Assembly: GCF_048820915.1 (NCBI RefSeq)
Contig: NZ_JBMERR010000011.1
Coordinates: forward strand, 85,724 to 149,723
Direction of reading: 5' to 3'
Source of the DNA: Cribrihabitans_A pelagius
Lineage (GTDB): Bacteria; Pseudomonadota; Alphaproteobacteria; Rhodobacterales; Rhodobacteraceae
Length of the DNA stretch: 64,000 nt
Shown here: piece by piece, positions 1-8,340 of the stretch
Position numbering within the stretch: position 1 is the stretch's first letter
How the letters are laid out: each line of letters opens with the position of its first letter
Translations under genes and position numbers: made by a program
The notes under the pieces: generated by a model
What the model was told of the DNA's origin: nothing
Database searches by the model: none
Seen by the model: only the letters and a program-made list of their open reading frames with translations

Positions 1-292
1 TGTGGAAGGGGTCCATCCCGGCAGACGATGCCGTGCGTTTCGGCCGGGGCAGGCGCTCCATCCTCCGGAAGCTGCTCGTGCCGGATGGTCACGCAGCACA
101 GGGCCGCGCCGCGCCCGGCCTTCCCGGTGAAATTCCTGATGCTGGTCCGAATGCGGGCCTGGGCGCCGGTCCGGGTGACCGGCTTGTCATTTCCGGGATT
201 GCGCGGCCTTTCGCCCCGGAACAGCCGGTCTGGCCCCCCTGGCGATGACAACCGCGTGGCCGCTCACGTGGTTTTTCCCGTGGCTTAAGCGC
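1..292. other. No supported gene
   Basis: Short open frames exist here, but none shows a recognisable domain or a convincing ribosome binding site. A perfect palindrome TTAAGCGCTTAA at 285-296 overlaps the stop codon of the minus-strand aminotransferase. It has no flanking T-run, so I do not call it a terminator. Confidence 0.4.
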
Positions 293-1654
293 TTAAACGC
301 ATTCCCGGTCAGCGATTTCCAGGGTCCGGCCGAGAATTTCGAGACCCGTCATCAGATCCTCTTCGCTGAGGTTGAGCGGCGGGGTCAGGCGGATGACATT
401 CGAGAAGAAGGACAGGTACAGGCCTTCGTCCATCGCAAAGCTCATCATGGCGGTCATCGGTCCGGCATCCGGGCCCTTGGCCGCAAACGGCACCAGCGGC
501 TCGCGGGTTTCGCGGTTCTTGACCAGCTCGATCCCGTTGAACATGCCCTTGCCGCGGATATCCCCGATCGAGGGGTGCTTTTCGGCGAGCCGGTGCAGCT
601 CGGCCCGCATCTTTTCGCCCATCGCGGCGGCATGGGCGAGGGTGTCTTCCTCCTGCATGGCGCGGATCGCGGCGACGCCGGACGCGCAGGCGAGGGGGTG
701 GCCCGCGTAGGTCAGCCCGCCCGGCAGCGGATAGTCGCGCAGCCAGTCATGCAGCTCGGTGCTCACCGACATGCAGCCGAGCGGCACATAGCCCGAATTG
801 ATGCCCTTGGCCGAGGTGATGATATCGGGCTGCACGCCCCAGTGATCGACGGCAAACCATTTGCCGGTGCGGCCAAAGCCCGCCATGACCTCATCCGCGA
901 TCAGGAGAATGCCGTATTTCTCGCAGGTTTCCCTGATTGATTGCAGGTAGCCGTCCGGCGGCACGATGATGCCGTTGGTGCCGACGATGGGTTCCAGAAT
1001 GACCGCCGCCACGGTGTTGGGATCTTCATACATCAGGATTTCCTCCAGATGCGGCCCGCCCCGGGCTACCGGGCAGTTGGCGGGGTCCCTGTGGCCTGTC
1101 GGAAGCCGGTAGACATAGGGGTCGAGCATCCGCACCACGCCCGGCATGTCGCCGCGGGTCAGATGGTGGCGCGGATCGCCGGTCAGCGACAGCGTGCCGC
1201 CGGTGGCGCCGTGGTAGCTGCGGTAGCGGGCGATGATCTTCGAGCGCCCGGTGTAGTGGCGCGCCAGGCGGATCGCGGTTTCATTGGCCGCCGCGCCGCC
1301 GGTGGTGAACAGGGTCGAGGAGATGCTGGCGGGCGTGATCTCGTGCATTAGGGCGGCCAGTTCCGACCGCACGTCCGAGCCCATCGCCGGGCCGATGTAG
1401 CAGAGCTTGTCCGCCTGATCCTTGATCGCCTGCACGATCTTCGGGTGCTGGTGGCCGAGGTTGGCGTTGACCAGCTGCGACTGGAAATCGAGATAACGCT
1501 TGCCGTCGCTGTCCCAGAACCACGAGCCGCTGGCGCCGGTGATCACCCGCGGTTTGCCGCCCTGTTTCGACCAGCTTTGCAGGTAGTGGCTGGCGTGCAT
1601 GTCCTGGACCCAGGCGGGATCGCGGGAGGGGCAGGTGTTGGAGCGGTCATCCAT
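293..1654 (-). CDS. Class III PLP-dependent aminotransferase
   Basis: A 453-residue fold-type I, class III aminotransferase (omega-amino-acid:pyruvate / acetylornithine superfamily). Visible landmarks are the FTTGGAAANETAIRLAR cofactor region, LIADEVMAGFGRTG with the Asp that contacts the PLP ring nitrogen, and SAKGINSGYVPLG with the Schiff-base lysine. The length is normal. I chose the internal ATG because AGGGA lies 8 bases before it; an ATG six codons upstream lacks such a site. It is the last gene of a minus-strand run after the dimethylglycine-dehydrogenase-like gene and the betaine epimerase. It may therefore act on an amino acid or semialdehyde made in betaine breakdown; the exact substrate cannot be read from sequence. 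Confidence 0.85.
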   Translation of the reverse strand: MDDRSNTCPSRDPAWVQDMHASHYLQSWSKQGGKPRVITGASGSWFWDSDGKRYLDFQSQLVNANLGHQHPKIVQAIKDQADKLCYIGPAMGSDVRSELAALMHEITPASISSTLFTTGGAAANETAIRLARHYTGRSKIIARYRSYHGATGGTLSLTGDPRHHLTRGDMPGVVRMLDPYVYRLPTGHRDPANCPVARGGPHLEEILMYEDPNTVAAVILEPIVGTNGIIVPPDGYLQSIRETCEKYGILLIADEVMAGFGRTGKWFAVDHWGVQPDIITSAKGINSGYVPLGCMSVSTELHDWLRDYPLPGGLTYAGHPLACASGVAAIRAMQEEDTLAHAAAMGEKMRAELHRLAEKHPSIGDIRGKGMFNGIELVKNRETREPLVPFAAKGPDAGPMTAMMSFAMDEGLYLSFFSNVIRLTPPLNLSEEDLMTGLEILGRTLEIADRECV

Positions 1655-1684
1655 GGGTCTGGTCCCTGTCATTGGATCGGGGCG

Positions 1685-2788
1685 TTAGCCGATGATGGAT
1701 TTGGGCTGGCCGAGTGCGCCGGTATCAGGGCTGACGCCGAGGCCCGGGCCCTCGGGCGGGGCAATGCGGCCGTTCCGGCGTTCGGGGGCATTGGGATCAA
1801 GGCGCGGCCCGGCATAGTGGGACAGGTCGCAGGTATTCATGATCCCGCGCGCCGGGGTGGAGGCGGCGAGGTGCAGCAGCGCGGCCGTGGTGATGTCGCT
1901 GCCCCAGGTGTCCTCGATGCACATCTGCGTGCCGAGAGCGAGGCAGAGATCGCGGGTCCGGCGCGTGGCCGAAAGGCCTCCCATTTTCGAAAGTTTCAGC
2001 GCGGCGGCGTCCATGCACCCGGCCCGGTGGCCGGCCATGATCGAATGGATGCCGTGCACGCTTTCGTCCAGTTTCATCGGCAGGCCGGTGGCGGCGCGCA
2101 CATGGGCGCATTCCTCGATCGTGGCGCAGGGCTGTTCCAGCATGATGTCGAGATGGGCCGCAGCCCGGCCCGCCCGGGTTGCGGTCAGCGCATCGGCGCC
2201 GCAATTCCAGTCGCCATAGACAAGCGGCCCGGCCCCCACCGCCTCGCGCACCTGGGCCAGGCGGGCAACATCGGCCTGCCAGTCCCCGTCTGCGCCGAGC
2301 TTCACCTGGAACTGCCGCATGCCGAGGTCATAGGCCTCGCGCGCCATCCGGGCCATTTCGCCGGGGGCCGCGCAGGTGATCGAGTGATAGAGCGGCATGT
2401 CCGCCACCGCGCGCCCGCCCAGGAGCGTATAGAGCGGCAGGCCGGCGGACTGGGCGGTCAGGTCCCAGAGGGCGGTATCGATGGCCGACTTGGCGTAGCC
2501 GTGGCCGATCAGATGCCTGTTCAGACGCTCCATCAGCGCCTCGGGCCCGATGGGATCGGCGCCGATCAGGACCGGCGCCATGTCCTCCAGCGCCGGGATC
2601 ACCCCCTTGGCATAGGCGGGCAGGTAATGCGGGATCGGGCAGACCTCGCCCCAGCCGGAAAGCCCGGTATCGGTGTCCAGGCGCAGGACCACGGAAAGCG
2701 TCGTGCCGCAGGTCTTGCCGCCGGCCATGAAGTAGGTCTCGTGACTGGTCAGCGGGACTTCCCAGGCGGTGATACGTGTGATCTTCAT
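1685..2788 (-). CDS. hpbD: Enolase-superfamily betaine epimerase, HpbD type
   Basis: A 367-residue mandelate racemase/muconate lactonizing enzyme. Counting from the chosen start, the two predicted acid-base lysines are K163 (QVKLG) and K265 (ALKLSK). Predicted metal ligands are D193 (YGDWN), E218 (LEQP) and D241 (KLDES). K163 and K265 are the positions I recall for hydroxyproline betaine 2-epimerase of Pelagibaca, which interconverts the C2 epimers of proline and 4-hydroxyproline betaines. The neighbours, a dimethylglycine-dehydrogenase-like demethylase and a Rieske betaine-type oxygenase, match that pathway. Two adjacent ATGs exist and the second is used. A cis-3-hydroxyproline dehydratase function is the main alternative. 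Confidence 0.75.
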   Translation of the reverse strand: MKITRITAWEVPLTSHETYFMAGGKTCGTTLSVVLRLDTDTGLSGWGEVCPIPHYLPAYAKGVIPALEDMAPVLIGADPIGPEALMERLNRHLIGHGYAKSAIDTALWDLTAQSAGLPLYTLLGGRAVADMPLYHSITCAAPGEMARMAREAYDLGMRQFQVKLGADGDWQADVARLAQVREAVGAGPLVYGDWNCGADALTATRAGRAAAHLDIMLEQPCATIEECAHVRAATGLPMKLDESVHGIHSIMAGHRAGCMDAAALKLSKMGGLSATRRTRDLCLALGTQMCIEDTWGSDITTAALLHLAASTPARGIMNTCDLSHYAGPRLDPNAPERRNGRIAPPEGPGLGVSPDTGALGQPKSIIG

Positions 2789-2840
2789 CATGGACCCATC
2801 GCTGTTGACGCGGCGGAGAGGCACCCCCCGCCGCCGTTGG

Positions 2841-5318
2841 TCACTGCGCCGCAACCAGGCTGGCGTCCGCGCGCGGGCGCTCGGATGCGGGATCATAGGC
2901 CGGCGCGCCGAGGATACGGCCCTTGCGGGGTTTGCCTGCGATGATCACCTCGACCTCGGTGCCGGGCGCGGCGGCCTGCGGCTTCAGATAGGCAAAGGCG
3001 AGGATCTTGCCGACGGTGTGGCCGTAGGCGACCGAGGCCGTCGCCCCGGCGACCTTGCCATCCACGCGAATGGCTTCGCCGCCGTGCCCGTCCTCGATCC
3101 CGTTCGGGTCGATCTCCAGATAGGCGCAGATCCAGGGCAGGGTGCCCGCTTCGGCTTGCGCGGCGCTGGCGCGGGTTGCTTCGGCGCCCAGGTAGTCCTT
3201 GCCGAGCTTGACGTACCGCCCGGCATTGGCTTCGGGCAGGGTGACTTCGTTGGTCAGTTCGCCGGCACCGGGGAAGGCTTTTTCCATGCGCAGGCTGTTC
3301 ATCGCGAAGGAGCCGTAGTTTTCGATGCCGTGTTCTTCGCCAGCGGCCCAGAGCGCGGTGTAGACGTCAACGCAGGCCGCGTCCGGCATGTGCAGCTCCC
3401 AGCCCAGTTCGCCTGCGTAGGACATGCGGAAGGCCCAGACCTTGTGGCCCGCAACGGTGATCTCCTGCGCCGACAGCCAGCGGAAGCCCGCGTTGGACAG
3501 GTCCGCATCCGTGCATTTGGCCAGCACCTCGCGGGAGCGCGGGCCGTTCAGGGCAAGGGCGGACCAATCCTCAGAGAGGGTTTTGACAAAGACCGTCTCT
3601 CCCGCCAGGTTCTGGGCCAGGTGATCCAGCAGGCGCTGTTCGAAGAAGGCCGCGCAGACCAGGTAGTAGCGGTCTGCGGCCATGCGCACGATGGTGGTTT
3701 CCAGCTCGATCCGGCCCCGGCGGTTGAGCATGTGGGTCAGCGTGACCGAGCCGTCCTTCTGCGGCATCCGGTTGGCGGTCAGCCTGTCGAGATAGGCATA
3801 CGCATCGGGGCCGGAGACCTCGGCCTTGGTGAAGGCGGTGACGTCCATGATGCCGACCCGTTCGCGCACGGCCTTGCATTCCTGCGCGACCATGCCGAAC
3901 ACCGCGTTGCGGCGGAACGAGTAGTGATCGCGCTGCGCGACGCCATCGCGGGCGAACCAGCGGGGGCGCTCGTGGCCGAAGACCTCTTCATAGACCGCAC
4001 CCTTCTCCTTGAGGATTTCGTAGAGCGGCGAGGGCTTGACCGGGCGGCCGGCCAGGCGGTTGAAATGCGGGAAGGGGATCTCGTGGCGCAGCTTGTAGTC
4101 CTCATGCGCCTTGACGACCTGCCACTCCTTGCTGGCATAGGCGCCGAAGCGGCGCGGGTCATAGTCGCGCATGTTGATGTCGGCGGCGCCATGCACCATC
4201 CATTTCGCCAGCTCGCGGGTCAGGCCGGGCCCCCAGCCGATGCCGATCTGGGTGCCGCAGCAGCACCAGTAGTTCCTGACTCCCGGCGCCGGGCCGACCA
4301 GCGGGTTGCCGTCCGGCGGATGCGAGATCGCGCCGTGCACTTCGCGGGTGATGCCCAGCTCGGCCAGCACCGGCATCCGTTCGAGCGCGTTTTCCAGCCA
4401 CGGCATGACGCGGTCGTAATCGGCCTCGAACAGCCAGTTCTCGTAGTCCCAGGGGCATTCATCGTGCCAGACGGAGTTCGCGTTCTCCTTTTCGTAGATG
4501 CCGATCAGGCCCTTTTTCTGCTCCATCCGGATGTAGCCCGAGACCATCCTGTCGTCGCGGATGACCGGCAGTTCGGTGCCGGACTCCTTGAACGCGGGCA
4601 CGTCCTCGGTGACGAAATAGTGGTGGGTCATCGAGGTCATCGGCAACTGCAGCCCGGACCACTCGCCCATCTGCCGCGCGTAAGTGCCGCCGGCGTTGAC
4701 GACGTGCTCGCAGAGGATAGTGCCCTGTTCGGTTTCCACCACCCATGCGCCGGCATCGTCCTGGGTGATGCTGGTCGCGCGGCAGCGCCGGAAGATCTTC
4801 ACGCCGTTCTGCCGGGCGCCCTTGGCCAATGCCATGGTCACGTTTGACGGGTCCGCGTGGCCGTCGTCCGGGGTGTAGAGCGCGCCGACCACGCCCTCAA
4901 GATTATAGAACGGGTGTTTTTCGGCGATGAAGCCGGGGCCGACGAGTTCGATGCTGAAGCCGAGCGCGCGGCCCACCGACAGCGTGTGGCGCAGCCAGTC
5001 CATTTCGTCGTCGGTGTAGGCCAGGCGGAAAGAGCCGCAACCGTGCCAAGTGACCGCCTGGCCGGTCTCTTCCTCAAGAGTCTTCGAATAAAGCCCGATG
5101 TTGTAATCGACCATCTTGCCCAGCCCGTAAGAGCTGGTGGAATGGGTGATCTGGCCTGCCGCGTGCCAGGTCGAGCCCGAGGTCAGCTCCGCCTTTTCCA
5201 GCAGCACCGTGTCCTCCCCCCAGCCTTCGTGGCCGAGGTGATAGGCCAGGCCGCAGCCCATGACCCCTCCGCCCACGATGACAACCTTGGCGCGCGCCGG
5301 CAGTTCTTTCTTGGACAT
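2841..5318 (-). CDS. Dimethylglycine dehydrogenase-like FAD/GcvT protein
   Basis: An 825-residue flavoprotein. The N-terminus has the FAD dinucleotide motif VVIVGGGVMGCGLAYHLG, followed by SGSTWHAAG, whose His is the covalent FAD site in the dimethylglycine dehydrogenase/sarcosine oxidase family. The C-terminal half (about residue 430 onward) is a folate-binding GcvT-type aminomethyltransferase. Such enzymes oxidatively remove an N-methyl group and pass the C1 unit to tetrahydrofolate. In this operon it would demethylate N-methylproline or a related secondary amine after Rieske-type demethylation of a betaine. It is the first gene of the minus-strand operon and is transcribed divergently from the RpiR regulator. 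Confidence 0.88.
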   Translation of the reverse strand: MSKKELPARAKVVIVGGGVMGCGLAYHLGHEGWGEDTVLLEKAELTSGSTWHAAGQITHSTSSYGLGKMVDYNIGLYSKTLEEETGQAVTWHGCGSFRLAYTDDEMDWLRHTLSVGRALGFSIELVGPGFIAEKHPFYNLEGVVGALYTPDDGHADPSNVTMALAKGARQNGVKIFRRCRATSITQDDAGAWVVETEQGTILCEHVVNAGGTYARQMGEWSGLQLPMTSMTHHYFVTEDVPAFKESGTELPVIRDDRMVSGYIRMEQKKGLIGIYEKENANSVWHDECPWDYENWLFEADYDRVMPWLENALERMPVLAELGITREVHGAISHPPDGNPLVGPAPGVRNYWCCCGTQIGIGWGPGLTRELAKWMVHGAADINMRDYDPRRFGAYASKEWQVVKAHEDYKLRHEIPFPHFNRLAGRPVKPSPLYEILKEKGAVYEEVFGHERPRWFARDGVAQRDHYSFRRNAVFGMVAQECKAVRERVGIMDVTAFTKAEVSGPDAYAYLDRLTANRMPQKDGSVTLTHMLNRRGRIELETTIVRMAADRYYLVCAAFFEQRLLDHLAQNLAGETVFVKTLSEDWSALALNGPRSREVLAKCTDADLSNAGFRWLSAQEITVAGHKVWAFRMSYAGELGWELHMPDAACVDVYTALWAAGEEHGIENYGSFAMNSLRMEKAFPGAGELTNEVTLPEANAGRYVKLGKDYLGAEATRASAAQAEAGTLPWICAYLEIDPNGIEDGHGGEAIRVDGKVAGATASVAYGHTVGKILAFAYLKPQAAAPGTEVEVIIAGKPRKGRILGAPAYDPASERPRADASLVAAQ

Positions 5319-5358
5319 CGCAGGTTTTCCTGTTCGGGACTCGCGGAATTTAATGGAC

Positions 5359-5382
5359 TTGGTAATTGTACATCTGTACCAA
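5359..5382. promoter_or_regulatory. Inverted repeat, candidate RpiR operator
   Basis: The divergent gap between the flavoprotein and rpiR-type genes contains TTGGTA, 12 bases, then TACCAA, with a nested TGTACATCTGTACC-like core. Another GGTA half site follows at 5397. The position fits an operator serving both arms. Assignment to the adjacent regulator is inference. Confidence 0.4.
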
Positions 5383-5424
5383 AGTCAACACAAAATGGTA
5401 CGCACGATTGCGCAAGGGGATCTC

Positions 5425-6312
5425 ATGAACTTTACTGCTGTGCCAAATCCGGGCCTGGAGGCGCTTTCGGCAGTGCTTGACGATCTGACGCCTCAGGTGC
5501 GCAAGGCCGCGCGCCACGTGATGGAAAACCCGCGGGACATTGGCTTTTCCACCGTGCGCGAGGCGGCCGAAGCGGCCGGCGTCAAGCCCAACACGATGGT
5601 GCGCATGGCCCGGCAGGCCGGTTTCGACGGCTACGATGAATTCCGCGAGCATTTCCGGGAGGCGATCCGATCCGGCGGCCCATCGCTCTCCGGCAGGGCG
5701 CGCTGGCTGCAGGACGTCCAGAGGCGCGGCGGTATGGGCGAGCTGTACGCCCAGATGGCGGAAAGCGCGCTGCGCAACATCGAGGCGACCTTTGCGGCCG
5801 CCAATGAAGCCGACTTGCAGGCGGCGGCGCAGGCACTCTGGAAATCCCGCAACGTCTTCACGCTTGGCGTCGGCGTGAACCATGCCAACGCCAGCAATTT
5901 TTCCTACCTCGCCTCCACCGGCATGACGGATTTCCATGCAATTCCGCGGCCCGGCTCGACGGGCGTGGACGATCTGGCCGGGGCCGACGGGAGAGACAGC
6001 CTGATCGCGATCACCTGTGCGCCGTACCGGACCGAAGTGGTGGAGGCGGTGCAGATCGCGAAGGCGCAGGGGATCAAGATTATCGCCCTGTCCGACTCGC
6101 CGGTATCCCCCATCGTCCGGGCGGCCGACTACGGGTTTGTCATCTCGACGGAAACGCCGCAGTTTTTCCCGTCGTCCGTCTCCACAATCGCGCTTCTGGA
6201 GACCCTCCTGAGTTTCGTCATTGCGATGTCGTCGGAAGATGTCGCGGAACGCGTCGAACAGTTTCACAACCGCCGCCACCAGCTTGGCCTTTATCATGAG
6301 GACGTGACATGA
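5425..6312 (+). CDS. MurR/RpiR family transcriptional regulator
   Basis: A 295-residue regulator. An N-terminal RpiR helix-turn-helix (VREAAEAAGVKPNTMVRMARQAGFDGYDEFRE) is followed by a SIS sugar-isomerase-like sensor domain (FTLGVGVNHANASNF, ITCAPYRTEVVEAVQIAKAQG). The start is the ATG after AAGGGGA. The frame stays open upstream through the divergent gap, but no good start is seen there. It overlaps the Rieske gene by four bases (ATGA), so the two are cotranscribed. It probably senses a betaine-pathway intermediate or phosphorylated ligand and controls both arms. Confidence 0.85.
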   Translation: MNFTAVPNPGLEALSAVLDDLTPQVRKAARHVMENPRDIGFSTVREAAEAAGVKPNTMVRMARQAGFDGYDEFREHFREAIRSGGPSLSGRARWLQDVQRRGGMGELYAQMAESALRNIEATFAAANEADLQAAAQALWKSRNVFTLGVGVNHANASNFSYLASTGMTDFHAIPRPGSTGVDDLAGADGRDSLIAITCAPYRTEVVEAVQIAKAQGIKIIALSDSPVSPIVRAADYGFVISTETPQFFPSSVSTIALLETLLSFVIAMSSEDVAERVEQFHNRRHQLGLYHEDVT

Positions 6313-7400
6313 CCCTCTCGCCTATCCGTTCGCTGGACGCCCGTTACTATGTCGACCCCGGGATCTTTGACCGGGAGAGGAGCGGCCTGCTGGCCCGGAC
6401 CTGGCAGTATGCCGGCCACGCGGCAAATATCCCCAATCAGGGCGATTACTTTGCCTTCGAGATCGCGGGCCAGAGCCTGTTCGCAATCCGCGGGCGCGAC
6501 AGCGTCATCCGCACCTTCTACAACGTCTGCCAGCACCGCGCGCACGAGCTGGTGTCCGGCACCGGCAATACCCGTGTGGTGGTCTGCCCCTACCACCAGT
6601 GGACCTACGAGCTGACCGGCGGACTGCGCGCGGGACCCAACATCAGGAAGGTGCCGGGCTTTGACCGGGAAAAGATCTGCCTGACCGAAGTCCGCACCGA
6701 GGAGTTCCTCGGCTTCCTCTTCGTCAATCTCGACAATGAAGCCGCGCCGATGGACGAGTGGTACCCGGGCGTGCGCGCAGAAATCGCCGAATTCGTGCCG
6801 CAGATCCGGGATCTGGCCCCCCTGGAATGGGTGGAGATCCACGAGAACTGCAACTGGAAGGTTTCGATAGAAAACTACTCGGAATGTTACCACTGCCCGT
6901 CCAATCACCCGACCTTTGCCGAAGGTGTGATCAAACCCGAAACCTATGACATCCAGCCCGACGCCGGCGGCGGTTACGTGCTGCGCCATACGACGGAATG
7001 CCAGAGCCTGGAGAAAATGACCTATCCGGTCGATCTGGACAGCAACGAGCATGCGGGCGGCTACCGGAGCTGGTTCCTGTGGCCGATGTTCTCGTTCCAG
7101 TGCTACCCGGGCAATGTGCTGAACACCTACCACTGGCGGGCCAATTCGGTGGACAGCTGCACCGTCTGGCGCGGGTGGTATACCGAAGGCGGCTTTGAAA
7201 GCGACATGATCCGCGGCCTGGCCGCGCAGGACCGCGGCACCACCGTGGCGGAAGACATCCGGCTGGTGGAATCCGTGCACCGCGGCCTGAAGTCCAGAGG
7301 TTATGTCCCCGGCCCCCTGGTGCTTGATCCCGCCTGTGGCGTGATGAGCGAACATTCCGTCGCCAAGCTCCAGCAATGGATGCGCGAGGCCGTGGACTAA
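6309..7400 (+). CDS. Rieske non-heme iron oxygenase, betaine/carnitine type
   Basis: A 363-residue Rieske oxygenase alpha subunit. The [2Fe-2S] ligands are C74/H76 (CQH) and C93/H96 (CPYH). The mononuclear iron site has H195 and H200 in SECYHCPSNH. The bridging residue three positions before the first His is Glu192, not the usual Asp. That Glu is a hallmark of the carnitine oxygenase CntA and related quaternary-amine monooxygenases. Such enzymes hydroxylate an N-methyl group of a betaine, releasing formaldehyde. No ferredoxin-type reductase is encoded nearby, so electrons must come from a partner elsewhere. The length matches CntA rather than the longer aromatic-ring dioxygenases. Confidence 0.85.
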   Translation: MTLSPIRSLDARYYVDPGIFDRERSGLLARTWQYAGHAANIPNQGDYFAFEIAGQSLFAIRGRDSVIRTFYNVCQHRAHELVSGTGNTRVVVCPYHQWTYELTGGLRAGPNIRKVPGFDREKICLTEVRTEEFLGFLFVNLDNEAAPMDEWYPGVRAEIAEFVPQIRDLAPLEWVEIHENCNWKVSIENYSECYHCPSNHPTFAEGVIKPETYDIQPDAGGGYVLRHTTECQSLEKMTYPVDLDSNEHAGGYRSWFLWPMFSFQCYPGNVLNTYHWRANSVDSCTVWRGWYTEGGFESDMIRGLAAQDRGTTVAEDIRLVESVHRGLKSRGYVPGPLVLDPACGVMSEHSVAKLQQWMREAVD

Positions 7401-7482
7401 GACCCAGTGAAGCAAACGAGCGATGCCTCGGCGGGCGGGATCCCGCCTCCCCGAAGCAATGTAAATACGCGGCAGGCAAGAT

Positions 7483-7821
7483 GTGAAGCCATATTGGCAG
7501 AACTACGCGGACGGCAACCGGACCGGCGGCGGGGCAGGGCGGATCGATGTGATCGACCCGGGCACCGGCGAAAAGCTGGCCCGGCAAGCGCTGGCCCGGC
7601 AAGCGCTGGCCGGTGCAGGCGGCCTGGTGTTCCGGGCCGCTGCCTTTCCCGGCAGCGCGTCCGCCGGGCTCCCGGACCCGACGCCGATCTTTCCGGGCGC
7701 TTTCGGTACTTGCTGCGCCGGCGCCCTGGCGTTCCTCTTCCTGGCCGGCATCGGCCTTGCGCCGCTGCCGGCTGCCGGGAGGATGAAACTGCTCCGCCGC
7801 GAAGACGCGCCGGACGAATAG
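7483..7821 (+). pseudogene. Aldehyde dehydrogenase N-terminal relic
   Basis: From a GTG at 7483 the frame reads like the first ~35 residues of an aldehyde dehydrogenase: WQNYADGN, then GGGAGRIDVIDPGTGEKLA. At about 7585 this collapses into a short tandem duplication (LARQALARQALA). The frame then continues without dehydrogenase motifs to a hydrophobic stretch near 7720-7780, possibly a relic of a second gene. None of the catalytic core remains. The lost enzyme would fit oxidation of a semialdehyde in betaine or hydroxyproline catabolism. Confidence 0.6.
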
Positions 7822-7878
7822 ACCAATCAACGCGGCCGGCCTCGCGCGGGGCGGCCGGTTCACTCAAGGAGAAAAACC

Positions 7879-8262
7879 ATGGACGACGACCTGTTCGAAC
7901 TCGGGCTGGCGCAGCGCAAGTCGACGCTTGGCGCGGAGTATGTCGAAAAGAACCTCGCAGCCGCCGATGATTTCACCCGCCCGTTCCAGGAAGCGATGAC
8001 CGCCTGGTGCTGGGGGTTCGGCTGGGGGGATGACACCATCGACAACAAGACCCGCTCGATGATGAACCTCGCCATGATCGGGGCCCTGGGCAAGATGCAT
8101 GAATGGGAAGTTCACTGCAACGGCGCCCTGAACAACGGGGTCACCAAGGAGGAAATCCGGTCGATCATTCACGTGATCGGCATCTATTGCGGCGTTCCGC
8201 AATCTCTCGAGTGCTTCCGCGTCGCGCGCAAGGTGCTGACCGAGCGCGGCCTGCTGGATTGA
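7879..8262 (+). CDS. Carboxymuconolactone decarboxylase family protein
   Basis: A 127-residue, all-helical CMD/AhpD-fold protein, with AEYVEKNLAAADDFTRPFQ, TRSMMNLAMIGALGKMHEWEVH and GVTKEEIRSIIHVIGIYCGVPQSLECFR. The pattern resembles the 4-carboxymuconolactone decarboxylase branch (E..H, no CxxC), not the peroxidase branch. A good site (AAGGAGAAAA) precedes the ATG. It follows the betaine operon in the same direction but is separated by the dehydrogenase relic. Its substrate is unknown. Confidence 0.8.
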   Translation: MDDDLFELGLAQRKSTLGAEYVEKNLAAADDFTRPFQEAMTAWCWGFGWGDDTIDNKTRSMMNLAMIGALGKMHEWEVHCNGALNNGVTKEEIRSIIHVIGIYCGVPQSLECFRVARKVLTERGLLD

Positions 8263-8293
8263 TCTGGCATAAGGGGATCACTTTCCCCTCGGC

Positions 8294-8326
8294 GGCCCCC
8301 CGCACGCCCGGCAGCCGCGGGGGGCC
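8294..8326. terminator. GC-rich hairpin between convergent genes
   Basis: A perfect 10-bp stem GGCCCCCCGC / GCGGGGGGCC with a 13-base loop is followed on the plus strand by GGCATTTCT. It sits between two convergent genes, as a bidirectional terminator would. Confidence 0.6.
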
Positions 8327-8340
8327 GGCATTTCTGACGG

